From a virus: 58,178 nt of DNA. Position numbers and translations under genes: made by a program. Position 1 is the stretch's first letter; each line of letters starts with the position of its first letter. Location: the IMG/VR virus record IMGVR_UViG_3300038696_000123, positions 1-58,178 of that record; one strand, given 5' to 3'. Under the pieces are notes generated by a model. The model ran no database searches, was not told the origin of the DNA, and worked only from the letters and a program-made list of their open reading frames with translations. Of the stretch, positions 15,240-23,214 are shown piece after piece.

Positions 15240-15678
15240 AGGGGGCCTTGCTCACGATGAAGCTCACGTGGTAGAAGCCGTCAGGGTCTGTGGGCCCGAC
15301 AATCCCGGCGTCTGTCTGCGAGGGGTCGCAGGCTATCTCTCCGCCCTGGCAGACCACGGTGTGGTTGACGCCTGTGCGGCTCCGGCCCCCGAGGAGGAAC
15401 GGCAGGCCGGGGTTGGTGTGCTCCATTGACCAGAGTATCTGCTGGAGGTCTGTGGTGCCGTCATACACGAACCAAATCTCCATCAGCCCCCGGGCGTGCA
15501 GCCACTCCTGAACCCGCTCCCGGAACACGCCAGAGCCGCAGTTGTCGTGGAGGAAGTGGGGGACCTCATCCCGGTCCAGCCCGAGGAGGACCGCAATGGC
15601 GGTGCGGTGGCAGTCCCCATACAGCCCCTCCTCTGGGAGGTGCCTGTTGGCCTGCTTCTGTGGGACTATCTTGCGCAT
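15229..15678 (-). CDS. Cysteine-peptidase-fold phage protein
   Basis: Encodes 149 residues. [16 protein letters not shown] places a Cys (C23) at a helix start, followed by VNHTVV (H106) and CDPS (D118): a Cys-His-Asp order typical of papain/C39/transglutaminase-like folds. It lacks a signal peptide, so action inside the host is likely. Similar proteins sit in early regions of many phages. The substrate is unknown. Confidence 0.55.
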   Translation of the reverse strand: MRKIVPQKQANRHLPEEGLYGDCHRTAIAVLLGLDRDEVPHFLHDNCGSGVFRERVQEWLHARGLMEIWFVYDGTTDLQQILWSMEHTNPGLPFLLGGRSRTGVNHTVVCQGGEIACDPSQTDAGIVGPTDPDGFYHVSFIVSKAPYAE

Positions 15679-15902
15679 GGGACCCTCTCAAACTTGAACT
15701 CATCCAGCCGGTCGGTGATGTTCATCTTGTTGGACTGTTCGTATGCCTTGGTGAGCCCCGGGTCGCGGTGGAGCCGGTCAGCCAGCCATATCCGGTTCAG
15801 CTCGCAGGAGCGCCGGAGGTCGTTGCTGTCATCCTCATAGGCAGTGCCCGAGGGGACGTGGGTCACCCGGTAGCGCCCCGGGCCTCTCTCCCGCGTCTCC
15901 AT
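15666..15902 (-). CDS. Small phage protein, unknown (78 aa)
   Basis: Encodes 78 residues, charged, with a central helix RRSCELNRIWLADRL. Overlaps neighbours at both ends. No family recognised. Confidence 0.55.
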   Translation of the reverse strand: METRERGPGRYRVTHVPSGTAYEDDSNDLRRSCELNRIWLADRLHRDPGLTKAYEQSNKMNITDRLDEFKFERVPCAR

Positions 15903-16441
15903 CAGCGGGCCTCCTGGGGGCCTGAAGCCTGGTTACGCCTTTTCATCCCGTCTGATATGGCTTTCCGCCGCCGCTCCCTGACTTCTGGGTCACGCCAACT
16001 CGCTGCCGCCTTCTCAGACATTATCTTAGAAGCCAAAGCCATTCCCTCCTCAATTTTTTTACGTTTGGTGAACCAGAGTTTCACGCCGCACTCTCTCGCC
16101 AGTGCTAGGCGTTCCGGGTCCTTCATTACAACTTTCATGGATATTGATCGCGCTTCTGTTACCTCCGGGACCTCTCCAACCACGCCGTCGCCGCCAGACG
16201 TCAGGTTGAAACCACCCGGGCTGATTGTCCCCAGCTCGGATATCAGCTCAATCTCCCTCCGCAGGCAATCCTCCCGGCTCCCGTGAAATACAACGCGGGG
16301 ACGCCAGCCACGCTTCCTCATAGCCCGGCCCACGCGACTGTCTGCCTTGAGATGCTCTCGGATGCGCTTCAAGAGGTTTCCCGTCACTCCAACGTATCGA
16401 CCGCCACACTGGCCTGTAATGACATAAACGAAACAGGTCAT
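15902..16441 (-). CDS. GIY-YIG homing endonuclease
   Basis: Encodes 179 residues. The N-terminal domain has FVYVITGQCGGRYVGVT, a GIY-YIG variant, then RIREH and a downstream E (RREIELISELG), matching the catalytic fold. The C-terminal half has repeated basic helices with a motif like NUMOD3 (GMALASKIMSEKAAASWRD). It is probably a free-standing mobile endonuclease. The sequence is less GC-rich than its neighbours and uses more AT-ending codons, which fits recent arrival. It overlaps the dCTP deaminase stop (TGATG). Confidence 0.85.
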   Translation of the reverse strand: MTCFVYVITGQCGGRYVGVTGNLLKRIREHLKADSRVGRAMRKRGWRPRVVFHGSREDCLRREIELISELGTISPGGFNLTSGGDGVVGEVPEVTEARSISMKVVMKDPERLALARECGVKLWFTKRKKIEEGMALASKIMSEKAAASWRDPEVRERRRKAISDGMKRRNQASGPQEAR

Positions 16442-16926
16442 CAAAGCGCCTCCTGCGGTCCTGGCTTCTGATCTTGGTATTTACCAAAATAAGGGTGAAG
16501 CGTTGGTTCATCCAAAACGTGAAAAATTACTTGACAGATGCCCGTCCCTTGCCGGAGCCGGAGGGGCTCTGTCGAGTGGTTGTTGAGCTCCAGGGTCAGC
16601 CACCCCCGCCAGCCCGGCTCAATCACCGTGTTCTGGCAGGCGAGCCCCCGGCGGGCCCAGCTGCTCTTGTCGTGGACCACCCCGAGGAGGTCGTCAGGCA
16701 TCTGAAACTCCTCCATGGTGCTGGCGAGGACAAACTGCCCCGGGTCAAGCCTCCACAGGTTCTCGCCCAGCTGGTAGGCTCCCTTGACCCGGTCCAGCCG
16801 GAGGTCATACCCCGCCGGGCTGCAGCCGTAGGTGAAGCGCTGGCCGTCCGCCTCCACCTCTGTCCGGGGCTGGGGGTTCACCACCGGCCTCCGCCGCATG
16901 ATAGACTGTCCACTCAAGATTGTCAT
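16441..16926 (-). CDS. dcd: dCTP deaminase / dUTPase family enzyme
   Basis: Encodes 161 residues. The conserved GYDLRL, DKSSWARRGL (86-95) and IEPGWRGWLTLELNN (102-116) correspond to the SS.AR.GL and DPGW.G...LE motifs of dCTP deaminase, retaining the Arg and Glu. It would make dUTP (or dUMP, if bifunctional) from dCTP and so feed the thymidylate-synthase-like hydroxymethylase encoded upstream at 20.2-21.3 kb. The ATG at 16926 follows AGAAATGGAG and a promoter at 16961-16989. Confidence 0.8.
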   Translation of the reverse strand: MTILSGQSIMRRRPVVNPQPRTEVEADGQRFTYGCSPAGYDLRLDRVKGAYQLGENLWRLDPGQFVLASTMEEFQMPDDLLGVVHDKSSWARRGLACQNTVIEPGWRGWLTLELNNHSTEPLRLRQGTGICQVIFHVLDEPTLHPYFGKYQDQKPGPQEAL

Positions 16927-16960
16927 AGTTGTCCTCCATTTCTGCTCCAGGGGAGCCTCC

Positions 16961-16989
16961 AGAATAGCCTCCCGGCACCGCACCGGGAA
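16961..16989 (-). promoter_or_regulatory. Predicted promoter of dcd unit
   Basis: Minus strand -35 TTCCCG (16984-16989), 17-bp spacer, -10 TATTCT (16961-16966). The -35 is weak, but spacing and the downstream AGAAATGGAG leader match the other promoters. Confidence 0.45.
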
Positions 16990-17002
16990 GCCGCATCAAT
17001 TG

Positions 17003-19015
17003 TCACTCTGCCTCGCCCCACGAGGGGCCCACCTCAACGTCCACCCTCATGGGCACGTTGAGTTGCCGCACGTTCTCCATCACCAGGGCTGCCTGCTGGG
17101 CGTGCTCCCGGTTGCGCACCCCGAAGTCAACCTCATCGTGAACCTGGAGCTGTAGGGGGTAGCCCAGGCGGTCCATCTCAACCACTGCCTCCTTGGTCTG
17201 GTCAGCTGAGGAGCCCTGGATGAGGCGGTTGAACGCCTTGTGCGTCCAGTCCCACTCCCCGTTGTCCTTCAGGGGGAAGCGGCACCGCCGCCCGGAGAGG
17301 GTCCTGATGAAGCCCTGGGCCTCCGCGATGTCCTGGCAGTGGTTGGCCATCTTGCGGACAAACGGCACCCGGCGGTCAAACGTGTCGGTGAGCTCCTGTC
17401 CCTCCGGCCCGGCAGCCTCCCAGTGTCGGACCTTGTAGCCTGCCTTGCGCCCGGCCTCTGCCTTCTCAATGACATCCTCCCGGGTGGCGAAGTCCTTGAA
17501 GTGTCTCCGCCTCCCGTCCTGCCAAGACAGCCGCCAGCAGGTGGGCAGCCCAAGGTCCCGACAGAGCTTGGCCCCGCCCATCCCGTAGGACAGCCCCAGG
17601 AAGATGTTTTTGGCAGGCTTGCGCTCAATCCCGGCCATGTCAGCCATCATCTGGTGGAAGTCGGTGCTGGGGTCCTCCCGGTAGCGCCTTGCCGCCTCCA
17701 GGGCTGCCTCGTGCGCTGCCGCCCCGATCTGGGCCGGGCCTGCCTCAACTGCGAAGTGGACGGCCTGGCGGGGCTCCTGCTGGGAGTAGTCAAGGGACGC
17801 CCAAACAAGGCCCTCATCCGGCTCATATATGGAGCGCCACATGGGGCCAATCTCCGGGTCCCGGGCAGGCTGGTTCTGGAAGTTGAAGTTGGCTGAGGAC
17901 AGGCGGCCATAGGCTGCGCCCTCGCTGTCCCCGCTCCCGTCATCCTTCTCCCGGCGGAGCTGGTTGAAGGTACAGTGCGCCCTCCCGTTGGTCAGGTGCT
18001 TCTGGACGCTCTCGACAAACGTGGACCGCAGCGTGGCCATCTTCTTGGCCCGGCGGAGGTGGTCCCCTATCGGGTGGGCGAGGCCGTCCAGCACAGCCGC
18101 AGTGACGCTGTCCTTGCCGCTCTTTGCTGTCTTAGGCAGGTCCACCCCGAGCCCCCGGAGGATGAGGGCCAGCGCCCCCGTGTTGGTGATGTCGCCCAGG
18201 GCGAGGCGGTGGCCTGTGGGCGTGAACTCGTTGGCCGCGTCAATTGCGATCTGCTGCTGCTCCCGGGCCCAGACGTCAACCTGCGCCAGGCGGTCCTCGT
18301 TGACCTTCACGCCCCTCCTCCGCATCTTCACGAGGACGGGCAGCACCCGGCTCTCCAGGTTGTAGACCTCCCACAAGTCCTGCTCCTCAATCTCCCGCTC
18401 CTGTCGCCGGAGGAGGGTCAGGGGGAGCCGGGCGTCATGCTCAGCGTAGGGTCCCACGAACTTGCTGTGGAGGGACCAGAGGCCCCCCTTGGCTGACCGG
18501 CCCTTGTAGCCGTAGGCAGCCAGCGCCTCCATGAGCAGACCCTCATCCTTCCCGGGGATGCCCCGGCGCTCACTGATGGACGCCAGGCTGTAGCTCATGT
18601 GGAGCTCATTGATCAGCGGGTCAGCCACCTGGACATCCCGGAACCACTCCACCCCGGGGAACTCAACACCCTCCTCAGCAAGGAAGTCCAGGTCATAGCC
18701 CAGGTTGGCCCCGCACAGCGAGCCGGGGAACTTCTTGGCCATGTCCCGGATGTACCGGATGACCTGCTGCGGGTCCATGTTGCCCCCGTCCCCGTGCCTC
18801 ATGGGAAGGTAGAAGCCGGGGCCGTCCTCAATCGCAAAGCTGATGCCCGCGATGAAGCCGCCCCGGCGGACGCCCGGACCCATCTTGGTCAGGTAGTCAT
18901 CCCGGGTCTCAGTGTCCAGCCCAACCCGGCCCCGGCCCCAGTCCGTGGGGAGGTCGGCCATTGAGGGAGGGGTCCAGGAGCTGTCAGGGGTGAACAGGGG
19001 CAATTGTGCGTGCAA
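17003..19015 (-). CDS. polA: Family A DNA polymerase with 3'-5' exonuclease
   Basis: Replicative phage polymerase, 670 residues, T7-like in layout. Exonuclease: D34/E36 in LDTET, D108 in LGYDLDFL, and Y190..D194 in YAEHD. Polymerase: motif A SLDYSQQEPR with D409, motif B RKPAKNIFLGLSYG (465-478) and motif C QVHDEV (H626, D627). No 5'-3' exonuclease domain. The start is a TTG at 19015 with GGAGG six bases upstream, overlapping the DnaA-like gene by 32 bp; the next in-frame ATG (18961) has no ribosome site. It must accept 5-hmdUTP if the modification pathway works as inferred. Confidence 0.92.
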   Translation of the reverse strand: MHAQLPLFTPDSSWTPPSMADLPTDWGRGRVGLDTETRDDYLTKMGPGVRRGGFIAGISFAIEDGPGFYLPMRHGDGGNMDPQQVIRYIRDMAKKFPGSLCGANLGYDLDFLAEEGVEFPGVEWFRDVQVADPLINELHMSYSLASISERRGIPGKDEGLLMEALAAYGYKGRSAKGGLWSLHSKFVGPYAEHDARLPLTLLRRQEREIEEQDLWEVYNLESRVLPVLVKMRRRGVKVNEDRLAQVDVWAREQQQIAIDAANEFTPTGHRLALGDITNTGALALILRGLGVDLPKTAKSGKDSVTAAVLDGLAHPIGDHLRRAKKMATLRSTFVESVQKHLTNGRAHCTFNQLRREKDDGSGDSEGAAYGRLSSANFNFQNQPARDPEIGPMWRSIYEPDEGLVWASLDYSQQEPRQAVHFAVEAGPAQIGAAAHEAALEAARRYREDPSTDFHQMMADMAGIERKPAKNIFLGLSYGMGGAKLCRDLGLPTCWRLSWQDGRRRHFKDFATREDVIEKAEAGRKAGYKVRHWEAAGPEGQELTDTFDRRVPFVRKMANHCQDIAEAQGFIRTLSGRRCRFPLKDNGEWDWTHKAFNRLIQGSSADQTKEAVVEMDRLGYPLQLQVHDEVDFGVRNREHAQQAALVMENVRQLNVPMRVDVEVGPSWGEAE

Positions 19016-19277
19016 TGCGGGCCTCCAGCTTCTTCACTCTCTTGTCGTCCAGGTCAGTCACCCGCTTGCGGGCGTGCCTCACTGTCGTGCGGTCCCGCCC
19101 GAAGTACCTGCCGATGGAGGTCAGGGACTGGTGCGGGAGGAGCCGGGTGGCGAGGTACATGGCGACCATCCTCGCCAGCGCAACGTCCTTGCGGCCCCGG
19201 GAGCGGGCCAGCAGCGCATGCCTCTGCTGACCGTACTCGCTCCCCACCGCCTGTAGTATGCGGTCAAGGTCATTCAC
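18984..19277 (-). CDS. Stand-alone DnaA domain IV protein
   Basis: Encodes 97 residues. SRGRKDVALARMVAMYLATR, SLTSIGRYFG and RDRTTVRHARKRV match the DNA-binding domain IV of the bacterial initiator DnaA (R..d.a.ARqiamYL..., IG..FggRDHTTVlHA). Domains I-III, including the AAA+ ATPase, are absent, so this is a DNA-binding module only. It could recognise phage origin or promoter sequences, or compete with host DnaA. It lies directly upstream of polA. Confidence 0.82.
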   Translation of the reverse strand: MNDLDRILQAVGSEYGQQRHALLARSRGRKDVALARMVAMYLATRLLPHQSLTSIGRYFGRDRTTVRHARKRVTDLDDKRVKKLEARIARTIAPVHP

Positions 19278-19729
19278 TTGTTGTCCCCCTGGTATCCGAA
19301 CGGCTCCGCCTGCCCGGTCGGGTCAGGCCGTGGCGTCCGGGCGTCCTCCGCCATGACGGCGATGAGGCTGATTGCCTCCTCCAACCACTCATTCTCCCGG
19401 GTCCAGCCGTCCACAAGGGAGATGATGTGGGCCTCTGTAGCCGGTACATTTGCTGAGTCAAGGAAGCGCCGGAGCCGGTCGTCATCCGCCAGCTCCCGCT
19501 CCCCCGCCGGGACCAGCCCCGGGATGATGCCCGCGACCTTCTGGAGCTTGACCAGGTAGCTGGCTGCCTTCTCCAGGTCCTGGGCTCCGCCCTTTTGACG
19601 CCACCGGCTCACGTACTTGGTCCCGGCACTCTCCAGGTAGCCTAGGGCCGTCTCCGCACTCCAATCCCAATGCTGGTATGCCGCCGCATAGTGGGTTCCA
19701 CCCACCTGCTGTACTGCTGTCGTGTTCAT
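19274..19729 (-). CDS. DUF3310 protein
   Basis: Encodes 151 residues. The N-terminal GGTHYAAAYQHWDW, then YLESAGTKYVSRWRQKGG and DLEKAASYLVKLQ are the DUF3310 signature, a family often annotated as phage nucleotide-kinase-associated (T7 gp1.7-like). A phosphotransfer role in nucleotide metabolism is plausible but not shown by motifs. Coupled to both neighbours by 4-bp overlaps. Confidence 0.75.
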   Translation of the reverse strand: MNTTAVQQVGGTHYAAAYQHWDWSAETALGYLESAGTKYVSRWRQKGGAQDLEKAASYLVKLQKVAGIIPGLVPAGERELADDDRLRRFLDSANVPATEAHIISLVDGWTRENEWLEEAISLIAVMAEDARTPRPDPTGQAEPFGYQGDNK

Positions 19730-20253
19730 TCAATCGCTCCCATCCATTTCCAGCCCTCTGCGCGGAAGTCCTGGATGAAGTCCCAGGCCTCCGGCGGGAG
19801 GGTGCCGTCAGCATTCTTCTTGTCAAATGAGGCGTCCATCTGGCGCTTCATCTCGGTAGCGGCCTGGTTGCCCATGGCCTCCTCATCCCAGCACCACAGC
19901 CAGAGGTCAAGGCTGTCTGCTGCCCGGAGCTTGGGCCAGTCCTCCCGGGACAGGGCGTGCTCATCCGGGAGCCGCAGGGAGCGCATCACGCGCCGGTCCT
20001 CCCGCTCCAGGTTCTCCCCGATCCCCAGCCGGGTGATGGACGGTGAGGGGATGTCCCCGGTGCTCACCTCGGGGATGTCGTGGAACAGGGCGAAGTCCAG
20101 CAGGTCCCGGTCATCTGGCCAGAGGAGCCGGAGGATCACGCAGACGCCCCAGGAGTGTTGACTGTTGAGGTACGGCTCTGCCTTGGGCCACTGGTGACAC
20201 CTTGCGATCCGTCCGGCCTGGCGGACGTGTCTGATGCGGTCAGTCCTGTTCAT
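19726..20253 (-). CDS. HD-domain nucleotide phosphohydrolase (YfbR-like)
   Basis: Encodes 175 residues. Metal-binding pattern NSQHSWGV ... FALFHDIPEVSTGDIP ... AADSLD is the H...HD...D set of HD-domain enzymes such as the 5'-deoxynucleotidase YfbR. Probable dNMP dephosphorylation. Together with the MazG-like enzyme it could clear dTMP, favouring replacement of thymidine. It overlaps the hydroxymethylase gene by 14 bp. Confidence 0.78.
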   Translation of the reverse strand: MNRTDRIRHVRQAGRIARCHQWPKAEPYLNSQHSWGVCVILRLLWPDDRDLLDFALFHDIPEVSTGDIPSPSITRLGIGENLEREDRRVMRSLRLPDEHALSREDWPKLRAADSLDLWLWCWDEEAMGNQAATEMKRQMDASFDKKNADGTLPPEAWDFIQDFRAEGWKWMGAIE

Positions 20254-21334
20254 CGGCTGCCTCCCGGCGCTTGCGCTCTGCGGCAGCCTCGCGGTTGTCG
20301 AGCCAGAGCTCAGCCCCCAGCCTCCAGTCAAGGTCCCCGGGCATCTGACCCAACACCTCCCGGGCTGCTGCTGCCCCGTCCTGCTTGTAGGCGCGGTGGG
20401 TCATCACCATCGGGCACGCGACCTTGCGCAGGAAGCGGGACCGGATGCCGATGCGGGCCGGGTCGTCAATGAACATCTCCACGTCATCCGTGAACTCCTC
20501 CAGCCGGAAGGAGGGGTCAAACATCGGTGATGTCGTGGCTGTCCCGGAGGTGTAGGGGTCATCCCGGAGGCTGACCAGGCCCACGCCCCCGTCATAGGCG
20601 TCATTGTCGGTCCCCCACGGCCACTCCTCCCCGGCCTTCCCCATTGTGGAGAGGTATCCATGAAAGTTGTTGCTCACCTGGTAGTACCGCCCAACGGGGA
20701 CGCCAACGCCAGCGGCGATGACCTCCTGGAGGGCGCTGAAGTGTACCGCGTTTGCCCCGTAGGCACCCCAGACCATGTCGTTGGAGCGGTTGTACACCGT
20801 GAGGTTGAGCCGCCCATCCGTGCCCACAGAGGGCAGGGCAGAGAGGTTGCAGGGGATGTCCCTGCCCCCGTGGTCCGCCGCGTCCTGGTCCACGTCCACG
20901 TCATACATCTGGATGACCACGCGCCGGTCGTTGGGGTCAGCCTTCAGCCGCCGGATGGCCCAGGCGAGCTGGTCACGGTCGTCATCCCCGTTGACGTCAA
21001 AGTGCCGCCGCCAGCGGTGGCCGTAGGCCCCGGGCTGGGTGACGCCCCCGTCATCGCTGAAGTTGGCCATGTTCTTCACAAACGGGAGGAGCGGGGCGAG
21101 GTCGTTGCGCCCTGCCAACATCCACAGGCTCTCAAAGAGGTGGAAGAAGGGGTTGGCATCCCGCCCCGGGTGTAGCATGACGCGCTCCTCTGGGCGCTCA
21201 TAGACGGTCGTGACCGGGTGGGGGGCGAGGAGGACCGGGCCGTTGCGGCTCTCCCTCCCCACCCCGTCCCTGCGCAGGAGCGAGGCCCCCGCAAACAGGG
21301 CATAGTTGACGTTGCGTGCGCCGATGGTGATCAT
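20240..21334 (-). CDS. Thymidylate-synthase-family dUMP hydroxymethylase
   Basis: Encodes 364 residues. TS family residues: ANPFFHLFESLWMLAG near 60-75, RR at 137-138, catalytic C162 in DIPCN, R183-S-N-D186 and N195 in GAYGANAVHFS. The usual PCH is PCN here. T4 dCMP hydroxymethylase has Asp where TS has the pyrimidine-specifying Asn; an Asn here fits dUMP rather than dCMP. I infer 5-hydroxymethyl-dUMP production, because the adjacent genes act on 5-hmdU DNA; plain thymidylate synthase is the alternative. ATG overlaps the upstream stop. Confidence 0.8.
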   Translation of the reverse strand: MITIGARNVNYALFAGASLLRRDGVGRESRNGPVLLAPHPVTTVYERPEERVMLHPGRDANPFFHLFESLWMLAGRNDLAPLLPFVKNMANFSDDGGVTQPGAYGHRWRRHFDVNGDDDRDQLAWAIRRLKADPNDRRVVIQMYDVDVDQDAADHGGRDIPCNLSALPSVGTDGRLNLTVYNRSNDMVWGAYGANAVHFSALQEVIAAGVGVPVGRYYQVSNNFHGYLSTMGKAGEEWPWGTDNDAYDGGVGLVSLRDDPYTSGTATTSPMFDPSFRLEEFTDDVEMFIDDPARIGIRSRFLRKVACPMVMTHRAYKQDGAAAAREVLGQMPGDLDWRLGAELWLDNREAAAERKRREAADEQD

Positions 21335-21504
21335 GTGCGGACCTTCCCAGACATTATTGCGGTGGTGCCCCGGAGGAGGACCTTGACGGGGAGCCGGGCC
21401 TGGGCCCGGAGGAACTCCATGCGCCTCTGGAACTCCGCCCAGACACGCGCCTCCTCCCGGACGGCCTCAGCGGCCTCCGGGCTCATTTCTTCTTCAACCT
21501 TCAC
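21331..21504 (-). CDS. Small charged protein in modification operon
   Basis: A 57-residue frame starting at a GTG that overlaps the upstream stop (GTGA) and ending in a TGA that overlaps the hydroxymethylase ATG. Starts acidic (VKVEEEMSPEAAEAVREEA) and ends basic. Probably helical. Double coupling supports translation. Function unknown. Confidence 0.6.
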   Translation of the reverse strand: MKVEEEMSPEAAEAVREEARVWAEFQRRMEFLRAQARLPVKVLLRGTTAIMSGKVRT

Positions 21505-22187
21505 GCCACGGTCCCCCCTGCCACTTCCTCGGGCTGGGCCTCACTCGGGGGCAGCCCGAGCTTGGCGTTGAGCTCCGCCCGGGGGATGGCCGGGAGGATA
21601 GCCTTGCGCTCACCATGGTCGATGTAGTGCTTGGCGAACTCCTCAACCTCGGGCCAGACTTCAATGAGCTTGGGAACAGTCGTGACGCTCGCCATCGCAG
21701 TCGATGTCGTCCGGGAGGCGCGGCTGATCTCTGTCTCCAGGTCCTCCTGGGCACCCTTGATTGCCGTGAACTCCTCGGCAATCGGGGTACCTGCCTCATA
21801 CTGCTTCAGGCACTGGCCCCGGAGCTTGGCCGGGAACGGGAGGTGGGGACGGTTGAAGGAGCCCGGCACAGAGCCCTCCAGGTCGTCAACCTCCTTTGCC
21901 CCAGTCTCCCGGAGGGTGGTGGTAAGGCAACCGTTGCCCATGGAGCCGTTGAAGCAGAGGCGCTCCATGTCCCCGCCCACGTACACTTTGAGGTCGTCAC
22001 CACCCGGGAGCCAGCCCGGCGGGATGGCCCGGATTGCCTCCAGGTGGGTTGCCAGGGCGTCCTCATAGACGCGCACGGCAAACTCAGAGCAGCGCTGGAC
22101 GTGTGCCTGGGCACGCTCCTGGAACGCCCTCTGGAGGAGCTTCTTCAGCAGCGCCTCACGGATTGATTTGGTCAGTCGGGATGCCAT
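21501..22187 (-). CDS. Nmad5-like putative modification protein
   Basis: Encodes 228 residues, mainly helical. The N-terminus (SRLTKSIREALLKKLLQRAF) resembles the start of the family named Nmad5, a putative nucleotide-modification-associated domain seen beside base-modification genes in phages. The assignment rests on that pattern and on position between the hydroxymethylase and the kinase/transferase genes. ATG at 22187 has AAAGGAG upstream with good spacing. Biochemistry unknown. Confidence 0.55.
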   Translation of the reverse strand: MASRLTKSIREALLKKLLQRAFQERAQAHVQRCSEFAVRVYEDALATHLEAIRAIPPGWLPGGDDLKVYVGGDMERLCFNGSMGNGCLTTTLRETGAKEVDDLEGSVPGSFNRPHLPFPAKLRGQCLKQYEAGTPIAEEFTAIKGAQEDLETEISRASRTTSTAMASVTTVPKLIEVWPEVEEFAKHYIDHGERKAILPAIPRAELNAKLGLPPSEAQPEEVAGGTVA

Positions 22188-22203
22188 GATGTTTCTCCTT
22201 TTC

Positions 22204-23214
22204 TCAGCTTCCACGGCCCGGCACGTACATCGCCCGGGGCCTTCCCTCCCCGGAGCGAGCCCGGAGCAGTTTGTCAGTCTCGCACAGCGCGTTCTGGATG
22301 TCGGACAGCTCAATGCGGGGGACCCAGGGAGCCCTCCAGCGGTCCTGCTCCCCCCACAGGGTGAGCATCTCCTCCAGCCCCTGGGCCTGTTTCAGGGGGT
22401 AGTCCACGGGACGCCCGGAGAGGCGGTTGAGGCCCCGGCGGGAGCCCGGCCCGAGGGCTGCCCACGTGTTGATGTCCGGGGCGTCCCGGAGGTAGCGGCT
22501 GTGGCGCAGGTCCACCACCACCTGGTACGCCATGAACGGCCCCCAGCCGATGAAATGCTTGTCCTGGAACATCTCCCAGACCTCCTGCATGGAGAGGGTC
22601 TGCCCGGGGGCAACGTCCCAGTCCAATTCAGCTTCCCAGAGACGCCCAAGGACAATCCGGGCGATGTACTGCTGCTTGGTCCAGCTGTACCACTCCGCCT
22701 TGGGGTTGCTCTCCGCCCGGATCATGTAGGCCCCGGTGTAGACCTTGGCCCCGGTCGCGCTCCAGTGGTCCAGGGCGTTGCCCAGGGCCTCGGGGGAGAA
22801 GGCGAAGTGCGGCAGGCCCTGTCCCTCGTTGTTGGGCCAGGCGTTGAAGTCGCACTTGACCTCGCCCCGGTTCATGAGCCACTGGAGGGTTGGCGGCCAG
22901 TTGATGTACCGGGCGATGGCCAGCATCATCCAGAGGTCCGGGTGGTCTGCGTAGGGGACCTGGATGTTGCGGTGGATCCACTGCGTCACCCGGTCCAGCT
23001 CCCGGAACACGTTGCAGAAGCGGTACTTCTGGAGCACCGGGTCATCGGTCAACGGGCCGTCCGGGCGGGCAGCAAAGTGGTTGGGGTCGCTCTCCTCCAG
23101 GTCGCATTCCTGCGGCACCCAGAGGTCCGCCGGGTCCGCCCCGGCCCGAAGCTCCTTGCGGATGTAGATGGCGTGGCGCTCGTTCACAAAACTCCAGAAA
23201 GGTTCAATGTTCAT
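22204..23214 (-). CDS. DNA base hypermodification protein (HMUDK helical domain type)
   Basis: Encodes 336 residues. FWSFVNERHAIYIRKELRAG, then DDPVLQKYRFCNVFRELDRV and WIHRNIQV, is the signature of the family described as the 5-hmdU DNA kinase helical domain, relative of the alpha-glutamyl/putrescinyl thymine pyrophosphorylases. Members act on 5-hmdU DNA or its pyrophosphorylated form. The ATG at 23214 overlaps the P-loop kinase stop, so kinase and helical protein are probably made together and may form one enzyme split over two genes. Confidence 0.82.
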   Translation of the reverse strand: MNIEPFWSFVNERHAIYIRKELRAGADPADLWVPQECDLEESDPNHFAARPDGPLTDDPVLQKYRFCNVFRELDRVTQWIHRNIQVPYADHPDLWMMLAIARYINWPPTLQWLMNRGEVKCDFNAWPNNEGQGLPHFAFSPEALGNALDHWSATGAKVYTGAYMIRAESNPKAEWYSWTKQQYIARIVLGRLWEAELDWDVAPGQTLSMQEVWEMFQDKHFIGWGPFMAYQVVVDLRHSRYLRDAPDINTWAALGPGSRRGLNRLSGRPVDYPLKQAQGLEEMLTLWGEQDRWRAPWVPRIELSDIQNALCETDKLLRARSGEGRPRAMYVPGRGS

